DNA of 64,000 bases from positions 12,911,697-12,975,696 of the forward strand of contig NC_092695.1 of the NCBI RefSeq assembly GCF_964275005.1, in the 5' to 3' direction. The translations under genes were made by a program, and so were the position numbers. Of this stretch, positions 35,601 to 49,006 are shown piece after piece (positions within the stretch are counted from its first letter, which is position 1; each line of letters starts with the position of its first letter). The notes beneath the pieces were generated by a model that was given only the letters and a program-made list of their open reading frames with translations, had not been told where the DNA came from and made no database searches. This DNA is from Diadema setosum. Lineage: Eukaryota; Echinodermata; Echinoidea; Diadematoida; Diadematidae.

Positions 35601-38600
35601 ACTAATCTATGTTTAACAATGAAACCTAAGAGTTATATATAACTTGTTTACTATGTTCGGAAATGGTCGTCATGGAAACCGTGATAACAAATCACGTGTT
35701 ACTGGGAAAAATTACGATACCAAATCTCCCATCCTGCATACTCACCCCTTCCCCCGAGAATGCTTTGGAATTCATAATGCTATATACATGTAGTTTGCAT
35801 TCTCAGGCCCTGAAACGGAGCCCTGCAAGGGATAGGCACGAAATCACTTTTACTTTTGTAATATTCTAAGGTGAGGTGTTTGCATTTTATTTTGATTTAT
35901 TCTCCCGCAGAAGACTTATACTAAATGTTTCTTTTATGATGGTTGATTGTTTACATGAACGTTGTTTGGAACGCACACTTAGTCGGCGACATAAGAATGT
36001 TATTATGTATCCCGGATTTGTGTGAAAAAGTAAGGCAAATATCACCCTCCAAAGAGCAAACAAGAAGAAAAAAGGAAGTAGAAGTGAAATGCGTACAATG
36101 TAATAACAGCCTCATTTCCCCTTCCCATCATTAAGTCGGTTATATCATCGAGTCTATAATTGCAGATTATATTAATTCTTGGCCAAGTTCTATGTCATTG
36201 GAGCAGACATGTAACAACTTGTTTGTTTGCAATTCGATTTTTTTTTCTATATTATCACAAATTTGTGAAAAAAAAAATCATTTCAGTTATCACCAACACT
36301 CTAAATTCCCAGTCAACCAACAAAACGTACTACACAATGTGCACACGCCCGCAACCACCGTCTCAAACAGCGTTCACGAATGAAATACAGTAAACAGTAA
36401 ACGAGGCAATTTCTCTTTTTTAAAGCAATGATTTGCCATTAGCGTACATTTACTAGAATAGCAGCACTTGACATCTATGTTGCTGGTTACCAAAATGCTG
36501 ATTAGAATACCATACACATTAAGAACATGCTTGAATCCTGCAAAATATATATAATTATTTCTCTTCAACAATATTTCGTTTTGAAAGGTAAAGAACCTCA
36601 GTCTCCATTTGTGGACATCTAAAAACAAACAAAAAAATCCATCTGAAAGCAATCTTCTTAAATGATTAAAAGCATTAGAAAAGAATGAGTCCTCAGTGAA
36701 AATGTCTTTCGTGAACAAATCTCTGTCACATACATCCAAACAGTTTGAAAAACAATACAAATTGCGCTGACTATTTTAACTGCATTGATAGACTCATTTT
36801 TTTTTTAAATGTGACATATACTATAATGTGTCCAGCATCACAAACGTTACACCAGTTAGAAAAACAAAATGTTCTCTTTAAACAATATTTCAATATCTCT
36901 ATCTCTTTAACAATTTGTGGTTACATATCCTAGCTAATTATGACTGTACGCTGTTGCATTGAACTTTCGTCAATGTACAACTAAATTAGAATGGTGACTG
37001 CCAAATTTTTAAAAATCTACTTTTAGTCTGATATTATTTTTGTGTTCTGCAGACCAGTGTGATAAGATATCTGTACTGAATACTCGTCTCTCAGTGAAGA
37101 AAAAAAATCACCTCTCCAAAATGCATGGGTAATGTTTCCCTCTAATACTTTCCCATATTCCAAGTACCAGAATACATTGCTGGGGCCTTGAATAGCTAAC
37201 ATATATTACAGTATTACCAACATCATGACAATTATGGCACATGTGAAAGAAACCTGGCAAAACATACATCTTGACCAGCACATTTTCTTTTCACTACTTC
37301 TTGTACTTGGCATTTGGATTGAAGCATTTTACTTATGTTCGTTCCTTTAAGCTACATACTATTCTTTTATATCTTAAACTAGAAAAGAAAAAACATGCTC
37401 TATGCTATTTCCCTTCAGATTCACCAACTGTTACTTTGTGAAATTTTCTCTTTTTAAGCACTTCAACGTGCAGTTTTCTTTTTTTTCTAACATGTCACAT
37501 ATTTTCCTCCATCTGATGAAGAAAGGCAAAGTTCACTTCCCTTTTGTTCCCCCCCCCCATAAAAACACAAACAAAAGACATTCCAATCTGACAGAATTAA
37601 AATGTTGGCATTTGGGCTTCAAAGGAAATAACAGGATCAATTTCCATAAACTACTACGTAGTATGCGGCTTGTAACTCTGAGTCTCAAAGGCATGGTATA
37701 AAGTAGAATAGTTTTGGTTGAGATGGAGATTCAGACTTTAACTTTTTGCAAGCAAATAAAAACAACTTATGAAATATGAAAGAGCATCAAATTCTTTGAG
37801 TAATTTGAGGTTTGTTCGATTAAAGTTCTTGGTTTTGAAACGGCCAAGAATTTTTTTTTTTATTAAGTGACACAGAATGATAATAATTAGAAGTGGGTGC
37901 CACCTTTATTAGGACCCCTATGTTTTTGTACATCTCAGCCTTTTCAAAACCAATTTTTAACAAATAAATTTGGAATTCCTCTTGGTATTGTTTACTCTTT
38001 AATATTTCATAACAGGGTTCTCATTATTTTACAAAATCTCCATCTCAACCAAAAGTAGACCATCCCTCATCCCTTTAATGCTGCCATCAAAATTGGAAGT
38101 AGATCTATATCAAATCATATTGTAAATGCTCTTTGCCAAGTAGTGTTGTGCACATTTTGATATCAGGCCTTGTTTTACTTCATCACTTAGGAAAAACAAA
38201 AGAAAAAAAAAGAAGCATTTAATCTGGATTTTTTCTAATATATACACATGTCTTTTATATATTCAACTTCTATAATAGTCCTGAAAGCACATTGTGATTA
38301 TATTTGAGAAGTTTAGATGGATGCATTCCACATGTAAGTTAAGGTTCTGATGACATCCTTCATACGGAATCTGGGTGCGGACCGGATAGCCTGGCAGGGT
38401 TGTTTCTGGAGAGAGACAGAGAGAGAGAGAGAGAGAAAGAATGGTGTATCTGTCTTTACTTGATGAGGAAAGTGACGTAGGCATTTTCATCTTTGGTGAA
38501 GACACAGTGACATATATGCTAATAAAGACATACGGTTACTTGATTTCCTCTATATGTAGTGTTTCCTTGAAACTGTAAAGTATATTATTTTATACAGTAG

Positions 38601-41600
38601 ATCCTAATTGTAGCAATTTAACCGTGAGTACACGATGAAATATAAAATGTAGGAAACTTTCATGATCCAAATATCCAATTCTTTCCATTAAGCTTTTTAT
38701 TCCATTCAGAAGAATTTCAAGGTAGTGCTTGCCTGACACTGCAACTGAATACATTCAACACTTTCGTGCATATAATGTCCCCGTGACCTTTCACATCAAT
38801 ACCCTCATAACTAATCAAAGTCAAATTGCTTAGAGGTTATGGTAACTTTGCCATCCGAAGGTAAATATGTCATGGTAGCAATGCTCTACAGTCAATAAAA
38901 ATCAGGGTTTCCCTGTAATTTACAATCAGCAGCAGCAACAATAACTAAAATGCTACTTGTACAAGGCTCAGCAGGTAATCATCTCTTCTGTATAAAACCA
39001 AAGTTGAAGATGATCTGCCGAGTAAATGTTAAGTTATTGCAACATGAGAATAGGACAGATGTGCGTGTGAATTGATGACTGCAACAACATAAAAACTCCT
39101 GCAACCATCTTTGACAGAGGCTAAAAAAAAAAAAAAAAAATCAGCGTTAATTCATGTAAATCTTGGTTGTTGGAGTGATTGACTACATGCATATGCAGTA
39201 CTGCATTCATTTAGCAAAACATGCGTTAATTTTCTACCCAATGAACGATCGACAGTCAAGAATTTGGTCAAGATGTCAAAGGCTTGACAAAATATTCCAA
39301 CATATTTGGGGTTTACATTTTACATGTATTATTGCTTACCTTCCATATTTCCTTTCCAAATAGAGTACAAGATGCACAGATTAGAAGTTGGTAGTCAGGA
39401 CATTTGTCTCTTTCTTTTTCTCTCTTGTCCGTAGTTGGCTGTGGTTTGCAGGGTCCATTTTGTCCACTTTGTGCTAATTCTGGTCGAAAATACAATTAAC
39501 AAAAACTTAAATAAGTTATCATTTTTATGAGTGAAACAGGATAATCATACTGCAACAACAAAAAAAAACACATTCATCATGAATTAGAATTAATCATCAC
39601 GATCTCATGAATCCCTTAGTATGAGATTTTGGATCTTCAGGTCACTGTCAACATTAATTTGTCTTACATGTAATACATTAATCATGTCATTGTTATCATC
39701 TTTGATGCTCTAAAGCCATATCTTACTGAAAATGAATTATGTAGGATGGAAGTCATCTTGACACCTGTAACTCCTGTACACAAATATTTGATTGTATCAT
39801 GCTCTCATTTGTATGTGGATTAGGATATGATTTCCTTGCATAAATCGGTTTGTATTCATGAGATGATATTCCTAATTTCAAATCGTTTACACTTACTTGT
39901 GAGCTGGAAAGGGCATTCACATCGCAGTCAAGACATCTTTCTATCTCCCCCTCACTCTAGTGGATGTGATCTCAAACTCAGCATGTCCATTTGCTGCTGA
40001 CACCTTGATAAAAATAAAGAACAATACATCACAGCATATCACCCTTACGTCGTACTTAACGCAACATAATAACAATGGAAAGTTAATTGATTTGTGACTA
40101 CAGACGTATTTTCATCTGTGCACACATTAAACACTTGTGCCAATTGACATGGTTGAGAAATATTTCATTACATATACAATGTACTATCTTACTTGATTAC
40201 ATTTACGTTTGACTTTTATATGATCTCATCTTCAGTAGATAGAATACCGTTCTTTCATATGATCCTCTACAATAGAACATGCAATGAATTTACAAGAAAA
40301 CAAGAATACACATTTGATCATAGATTTGCTCCCCTTCTTATATAAATGGAGATACACGTGTGTAAGATTATTTTGATCTCTTTGTTTGCAAAGTACTTGT
40401 ACACTGCATTGTAATGCAACTGTCAAAGTGAAAACATGCATGTTACAATTTATTCAAATGGAATAGGAATATTTGACACTCAATGTATTTAGATTTGGCA
40501 TTATTTTCAGCTTGGCACTGAAGTGATACATTTGGTAATCAAACACTTAGTAAGTTAGTATTTAAAAGATATTTCAAATTAGACCGCTATTTAAGACATT
40601 TACCGTTTCTTACCTTCCATGGTTGTTCTGCACTTTGTTGGAGGTAGAAAGAGCTCAGTCTTTACAATTAGATTTGGGCAAGTCAGGATAGGCCTATGTC
40701 TCTCTCTTTGGTGAAGTTTGAAGACAAGACTCAGTCTGTCCACTTGTTGGTACATCTAGCTGAAAACAGAAATCAACATGACTCAAATAATTTTTTCATC
40801 TTTAAAGCAGAGCATTATAAGCTAACAGTGAAGAAAAAATAAAATCAATTTTAAATTTGATTGTTTTGAAAAGGCATCTTGACATTGACATAATTTTCTT
40901 TGTTCCCCATGCAAATCAATTATAACTAAAAATATATCTCTTTTATTATGATGATTTTTTTTTAGCTTTTTAAAAAGTTAAAAAAGAAGAAGGAAGATAT
41001 TTAGGTTTCAGTGAGTCGGTATAAATGATCCATTAAAAATGTAATATTTACATTTTTTTCAAATGAACCTTTATTCTCTGAGACAATAACATAAGAACTT
41101 GGTACTTATGAGTAACGTCATTTCTAAATAGTTCCTCTTTGACTAGATCTATTTGTAAACTAGAAGAGTACATGTAAATGATTCACAGATTAGGAGAGGT
41201 TGGCAGTCAGGACTGAACACTTTCTCTCTCTCTCTCTCTCTCTCTCTTTCGGGCATATTCGAATGGCAAGATCACTTGGTTGTAGACTCGCTTTTATATA
41301 AAACACCTAGGCCTAAATCCTAGATTTTTTTTTTCTGAACCCACAGGTCTACAAATACCAGAAAGAGAGGAATCAACCTTAGTCCTCTGCTCTAGAGACT
41401 AATAATAATATTAGCCTAGCTAATTCACGTTAGAGCTAATGTTAGGATCTTCTAATGTTAGATCTAACATGAACTTTTTGATCAAAGTTAGCCTACATAT
41501 ATAGTATAATTATTATGCATAGATTTTAGAACCTCTAGATGTCTAAACTAATAGGTCTAGCTAGGCCTAGTAAGCTGGGTCTTTACAACAAAACTGCCTA

Positions 41601-44600
41601 GATATGAGTAGTAGGTCACTAGAAACCTAGAAAAGTTTTAACGTTATGTAGAATCAGTGGCCCAGATCTTGACTAAGGTTAGACCTAGATCCTAATTCCA
41701 CGCAGACGCCAGCTATTTATGCTTCAGACCCCGGCCCTAGATTTTATATTGTAGGTCTAGCAAATTAGTATATTAGACTCTAAACGTTAGTAGATCTACA
41801 TCTACACCTTCTGATCTGTAGACTACAGCCCCTTGCCATGGACCTGGCTCTAGCCCTACAAATACATATCAACCAGCTCAGTAACGTAGTGGGCCTGTAC
41901 TGTCCACGTTTAATACAACTGCTAATGTGCTAACGTTAGGTGTTAAGTTCATCGTGATTATACTATCATAGGGCCTAACCCGATTGAATTGTTTTGGCAT
42001 AATAACAGGCGTAGCCGCACATTCTAACACTGCAACACTAACGTTAGAGTAACACTACCCCTACTACTAGCTAAAATGTCTAACACTAACGTTAGCATTA
42101 ACAGTTAGAGAGAGTGTAACCGTTAGATAGATTGCATGTGATGAGGCCATAGATTACAAACCTACATCGAACGAACAAGACACCTAAATCTAGACGTAGA
42201 CCTAATGTTTGTTAGGCCTCTTTTCGCACCGTGTCAAGACGTGCTTTACGGAATAATCGGTGTTCCACTAACAAGCACCGCCGGCACGGTCGGGTGGCGG
42301 CCCGGGGGTTGGTAGGCATGCCCGCGCCCACGGGATCGGTGCGAAATACAGTAATTAAAGACATCGGCCTAACGTAGTACTAGTGCTTGAACCTTGATAT
42401 TAACCAAGTCTCAGATCAAAGTTGTATATCTAACTGTTAGATCAAAACAGATTTTTAAGTTCCGTTATGCAGTGCAATAAAGAACTATGTATTTATTTAC
42501 TAAGTTACTTACATTCGAAGGAAATAGTCCCTTTTCCAGTCACCACGTTTCCAACTCAACGACCGAAACATGCAGCTCTCGCGCGAGAGATTTTACCTGT
42601 AGCTAGCTAGCTAGCTCGTAGGGGTAGACATACGCACACGTATTAAGTATTCGCGCGCACACAAGCTGCGCGGGGCTCCTGGAAAATGCTCGAAAATGCA
42701 TTTTCTGAGTTCCTGCAAGTTCAGAGTTTTGATTAAAAGTAAAGATTTCTTCAAGAAAACTAGAAATAATATTGACACATTCAATTAAAGAAGCACTTGT
42801 AGTTTTATAAAACATTAAATTACTTTTGGAAGATCATCTAATTAGCTTGGAAAAGCAAACTTTGCTATACAAATGATGCACAGGATAGAGTGCATTAGTG
42901 TAGGCGTAGTGCACTCGAGGGTATTTACAATTGTGAAACATGCACGAGGCGAAGCCGAGTGCATGTTGCACTACATTGTAAATACCCGAGAGTGAGCTAC
43001 GCCTACACTAACGCCACGAAATAATCCTGTGCATCATTTGTTTTATAAAATGGGTCGAAAATTCGAAAACTAACATCGTTTTTCAGCGTTTTTCACGTAC
43101 CTTTGTGGGTCAAGACGTCCGAAGATGTTCGTCCCAAACTTTTACGCACGTCGCACTCGCGGAAGTCCCGCACATACAGTATAAGTATAATGGGGGGTTG
43201 GGTTTCCGGACACCCGCATGAAAACTTACTTATTTTACATAGAATATGCACCCTTTACCTTAAAGACTTGATATAGACTCCTCATATAGGCCTACTAGAC
43301 AACATACTCTGAAAACGGCGTGAGAATTAACCTGCTAAATCGTTGGATTTGCTCTTCAAAGTGACTCCATGTACGCGTCCGGTCCCATAACGCTTGGTCT
43401 ACTGTACTGTACAAAGTGTACGTATATGTATAGTATAGTACAGTATACGTACGTACGCCACATATGTTATGCACAAGGGAAGACAGGCCGGCCGGCCGGC
43501 AGCCCGAACTAGAAGTTGTTTACAGGATTGACAGCGCGTACGCGTATGCATGCAATTCATCAAAGGAGCCGCCGCGCGCACAGACGATCGGCAATCTACC
43601 ATAGGATTACAGGCAGTGCAATAGTACTGAAGTAAAGGAAGGAGGTGTGTCTCATTTCAGAGCTTCCTATTGGCTACATTCTTGAACCCATTTTATAAAG
43701 AACGTTAATTAATCTGTGAATATGATTTCGAGAAAACAACACCCAAACATTTGAGAGCCCCATATATGGCTGTACAAAATGACTTTTTAGATTGCTAAGA
43801 AAACACATTTAAATTGCAATTTCATTAAAAGGGACAATTGAAACTCATGATCATTCAAATATCAATTGAATGCAAGCAAAAAATAAAAATCGTGATTTTT
43901 GACATGCTTCTGAATTTTGTGCTAAAAATGACATTTTTCGGCAAAAACGCGCGTGACATCCGGCCGTACGCTATTCCTTAGTATTTTTGCAAGACTTTCA
44001 GTATGAGAACGGAGCATTAACAAAAAATGCCGTCGAATACTTATCTAGAGCCTTTTTTGAGGTTTGGCTGGTCTACTATAATGTATAATTCTACTGGAAA
44101 GCAGGTAATAAACAAATGAGTCTTGAGGGCACCTTTAAAGCAGTCAATATTTCAAATGTAACGGATAGCTTGAGGCAATTGATTCCACAAGAAATGTCTA
44201 GCATGTGCAAATGACCGATCCCCTCCCTCCCCCCCCCCCCATGATTTCTTCGTTTTTGGAACAACAAGCAATCTACAATCAGATGATCTTAAACATCTGG
44301 AAGGATTATAAAGTGTCAGCAAATTAACATTGTACTCTGGGGCAGATCTGTGTATGCAATGAAAAACAAACAGTAAAATTTAAATACAATGCAAGATTCA
44401 ACGAGATTCAATAATTGTCCCCGCCGAACGAGTTCAAGCAGGGGACTATGAAACGGGCTCCGTACGTGTGTGTGTCTGTGCGTCCGTCCGTCCGTGCGTC
44501 CGTCCGTGCGTGCGTGCGTCCGTGTGTGCGTCCGTGTGTGATCAAAATGTTAAATTTGCTACTTCTCTGTCATTTATGAGCCAATTTTGATTCTGTTTGC

Positions 44601-47600
44601 TTTATATGATAGCACTACATGGGAGCTTTGAAACTTCTACACAGAATTTCAGTTGTGACCTTTGACCTTGACCTTTGACCTATATTGTACATTTTGCTAC
44701 AAAATGCCACTCCTTCGCCATTTCTAACCCGATTTCGATTCCGTTTGCTTTATGTGATGGCACTAGGTGAGGGCTTCAAAACTTCTACACAGAATTTTGA
44801 CCTTTGACTTCTTTTACCTTTGACCTTGATTTTTGACCTATATTGTACATTTTGCTACAAAATACTACTCCTTCGCCATTTCTAACCCGAGTTCGATTCT
44901 GTTTGCTTTATGTGATGGCACTAAGTGAGGGCTTCAAAATTTCTACACAGAATTTTGACCTTTGACTTCTTTGACCTTTGACCTTGATTTTTGACCTATA
45001 TTGTACATTTTGCTACAAAATGCTACTCCTTCGCCATTTCTAACCCGATTTCGATTCTGTTTGCTTTATGTGATGGCACTAGGTGAGGGCTTCAAAACTT
45101 CTACACAGAATTTTGACCTTTGCCTTCTTTGACCTTTGACCTAGATTTTTGACCTATATTGTACATTTTGCTACAAAATGCTACTCCTTCGCCATTTCTA
45201 ACCCGATTTCGATTCTGTTTGCTTTATGTGATGGCACTAGGTGAGGGCTTCAAAACTTCTACACAGAATTTCAGTTGTGACCTTTGACCTTGACCTTTGA
45301 CCTATATTGTACATTTTGCTTCAAAATGCTACTCCTTCGCCATTTCTAACTCGATTTCGATTCCGTTTGCTTTATGTGATGGCACTAGGTGAGGGCTTCA
45401 AAACTTTACACAGAATTTTGACCTTTGCCTTCTTTGACCTTTGACCTTGATTTTTGACCTGTATTGTACATTGGCTACAAAATGCTACTCCTTCGCCATT
45501 TCTAACCCGATTTCGATTACGTTTGCTTTATGTGATGGCACTAGGTGAGGGCTTCAAAACTTTTACACAGAATTTTGACCTTTGTCTTCTTTGACCTTTG
45601 ACCTTGATTTTTTACCTATATTGCACATTTTGCTACAAAATGCTACTTCCGGCGAGGACATATATTACGCACCGCGTAATTTCTACTTTTCCTTGTTGAA
45701 ATGTAAATCAAAATCTCAAATGGGGAGACTGCAGCTGGTGCAAAGCACCTGCTGTGCCAGATTATTTGTGGTTGCGCCAAATATTCATGTATTAGGCCTT
45801 CTCCTCTCTTAAGAGACTTGCACTTGCTCCCCATACAAAAAAACAACAACATAAAAACAAAAAAAAAAAGATCTCAACACATTCAAATTTTTTTGTATTA
45901 TTCATGAAGCTTTTTTTGTTGATCTCAGTAAGACTATCATTACAGAACTAAATTTGAAATCCCAGAAACATGCCCCAAATCCCCAAAGCTCACCAGACAC
46001 CCTTTCATCGGAAATCCCTTTTTGTCTGCAAAATAAAGATATTGTGAAGACATTGAGCATTTGCATGTGCAGTCCAAAATTTGTGGAACAACTTAACTGT
46101 TAGAATTAAGAAAATAAATATTCTTGAGCATTTCTAAATATAAGCTCTAAACGCATTTTATTGGTCTAAGTAATTGTATTACTCTAAGCATGTCAGGAAC
46201 TCTTGCATTATGATATATGTGGATAATTTTTGCACTTTATAGATTCATGATTGCAATTATATGCAAAGTCTTTCTATTCTCAAAAACTTTTTTTTTTCTT
46301 TCCATTTTCTTCATTTTCATCAATACCTTTGTTGTTGGCAATATAAAGGGGAATGAGAAATCCCATTTCTCGTATATCAAACAAGCCACAGCATTGAGAT
46401 GTAGGCAAAGCTATGATGAAGCCTCTTCATAGTTAAAGACTAATGATCACCACGTCTTCTGCCAACTTGACCCAAATCGTATTGAAATAGCAAGTGTCAA
46501 ATTTCATCCACAGTATTCATAGTTTTGTTTGGAAGATGAACAGCTTTCTTGCATTATTTTTATCGTGTTGTAAGGCATCTTCCATTCTGGGTAGCATAAA
46601 GATCTAGACTTCCATGTCAATGTTACATGATATTCACAAGTCAAATGATTGTAGTCACACACAATGGCACCTCTCCTGACAGATAGTTCTTATTGATGGC
46701 ACTAACGCAAATGTGAAGACAGCCAAGGGACTGGGTATGTCCACCATCCTCGTTAAGGACAAGAATGCTGCCCTCAAGGAGCTGCAGGAAATAACCAATG
46801 TAGATGTGAGTTGGGAAATGTACAAACCTCAGGGCCACTAAAGTATTTTCTTTAGTCTTGATTATTTTATAGTTGCAAATAGCCTCAGGTGCACACTCTT
46901 CAAATTGTATCTCAATTAGCAGCTGAACAGCTTCAATAGAATATGGATATGTGTACACTTTTACAGAAGATAGAAAGATGTGATTTTGTCCATTATTTCC
47001 ATTAAATTGTAAAATGCCTTTGTGCAGTTGCCTATTAAATCTGAAAATTACGCTTGTACAGGTGTACACTATATATAAACATGAAATGGATGTTTAGAAA
47101 TATGTGCTAGTTTTGCAATGTAACAATTAAGTCAAGCAGTTAGAATTTACACAGTTTGTAGCTCATAAGGGTATATTTTAGAAACATAAAACACATTTGT
47201 TGAATACAATGTCAGTAGCCTGGTCAAATGCACATTACTACATAATCTGTCAATTTATTCATTAAGGTGTTACTTATGTTGTCTTGATTGTGATTGTGAA
47301 ATCATAGGAAAATTAATTTATTTTGTTGTGATTAAGTCACATATATCCATATGCTGGAGATAATGACTTAATTAGATATTAATGATTTATTTTATATTGG
47401 ATTTTGTGGAGTAAAATTAATAAATTGTATGGCATTGATGGCAACCATATTGACTATCTAACACAAAAAAGGTAAATGTCTGTCAGAAAACTATTACACA
47501 CACATAAGAAGATCTAGAAATATTATGGCTATATGACTGAGGTACTTCTTTGATGACCCAGTCTCCATTTCTGCCCCTCCCAGGTTTTCCAGGAGGCAAA

Positions 47601-48970
47601 GCCCGTTAAGGTCCATCCAGACAAAGTGCCTCACTCCTTTGCAGTCACAAGGGTAAGTCTAACTTCTTGCTTTCTCTGAGATCCATTCTAAATGTCTGAC
47701 TGAAGCTTGACTAAAGATGATATCACTAGGATTAAATATTGTTTCCTCATGGCATGGAATCAGTTCAGATGGAGGCATTCCAGCCACAACAAAAGATGCA
47801 AAAGTCGTTGACGGCTGAGCCGAGAAAATCGATTTTGAAGTCAAATCATCAAAATCTCTCAAAACCATCGGATTTCCGTTTTGGGCATAATTTTGTAATC
47901 TTATGAATCGTCTATCATCTGCCGAAATTTTGAAGCTAAATGATCAAAGAAAAAGCAAAATCGTAGTGTTTCTCTGGGCTATGATATTCCAACTTTCAAC
48001 GGAACAGAAACCTGTCCGAAGAAATGGATTTAGAGCTGCATGTAGACTCCACCCCTAGCAATAAGGGAGTGATATTATTGGTCAGTGCATGGCGTTCTGG
48101 TTACTGATTGGTCGTGCAATGACCACTGGCGCTAAGCTTGAATAAACATCGTGGAGGTTGCTGGGAGCATACCTTCTATTGTCAAGAGGTAAAAATTGTC
48201 TTGCCTCCCCATGATTATGATTGCATCGGATGGAAAAATTTGAAGGCTGTTCTCTCGAAACGCTGATTTCCTAAACCACTAGACATGCTCTAATATAATC
48301 ATTGATATCTCCACAACCGAGTACTTTTAGGAGTCGTGTTATATATGAAATTTAAGTGGAAGAGGAAGGGAATAATGTCATGTCATTTTCAAAAAATTGA
48401 CCTCCTCAACTTTTGGATACTTTTGTTGTGGCAGGTCACAAATGATATCATTAGCATTAATATTTTTTCCTTATGGCATGTAATCTATTCAGATTGAGAC
48501 AGTCCAGCTTCTAACTCTTTTCTAATCATTAAAAGTGTTAATGTTTCCTTTGCTTCTTCCAGAGTGGTGTCAAGTTCCACTATGTGGACATGGGAACCGG
48601 TCCCCCTGTCATTCTGTGTCATGGATTCCCAGAATCTTGGTACGAGTGGAAGACCCAGGTCAGTGGTGAAGATTCCTCTCTGGATTGGGGTTTATTGTCA
48701 AGGATGTCAATCATTGTCAAACACCTTTGATGGGCTTTCTCAAAAAATGACAAATCATTTGTTTGTGATCATAATTTGTTGTCAGAAAAGTAAACTTTTT
48801 TACCATCTTAGAGTAGTGTCCTCAAGTATGAGAGATCCTTTTTTGGTAATCATCATTGATTTTCATGGTTAACCCGAGTTCAGATATGTCTGTTTTGGAT
48901 TTTATTAGGAGCATCCTTCGCATTTCTTTAATGATCATCCAGATTAAACTCTCGTAGATACACATGTAAC

Positions 48971-49006
<36 letters not shown>

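Larger units (their letters stand above)
34722..44078. mobile_element. 9.36-kb element with about 330-bp terminal inverted repeats
   Basis: AGTAGGCCAGCCAA at the left (from 34723) matches TTGGCTGGTCTACT at the right (to 44077). The arms continue through CTGAAAGTCTTGCAAAAATA, GCGTACGGCCGGATGTC, TTTTTGCCGAAAAATG and AAAAATCACGATTTTTATTT. ATAAT flanks both sides and is a candidate target duplication; TAA is the alternative reading. No transposase, polymerase or capsid gene is recognisable, so it is either non-autonomous or of an unknown class. It looks fossil, with arms that have clearly diverged. Confidence 0.75.
34364..46682 (+). other. Copy B intron 4 (12.3 kb)
   Basis: Greatly expanded relative to 1.35 kb in copy A. 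Most is the 9.36-kb long-TIR element at 34722-44078 plus the satellite at 44440-45645. Outside these I see a (TG/CG)n stretch at 44465-44540 and nothing else recognisable. Confidence 0.8.

Noticed and set aside
41380-42210. Telomere-like repeat (TTAG words)
   Set aside because: The words are irregular, without a period, and not TTAGGG.
34722-44078. Polinton/Maverick as the identity of the long-TIR element
   Set aside because: AG ends and long arms fit loosely, but the size is small and no polymerase, integrase or capsid-related sequence is visible.
44440-45645. CRISPR-like array
   Set aside because: Repeats are contiguous satellite units of about 155 bp without spacers, in a spliced eukaryotic gene.
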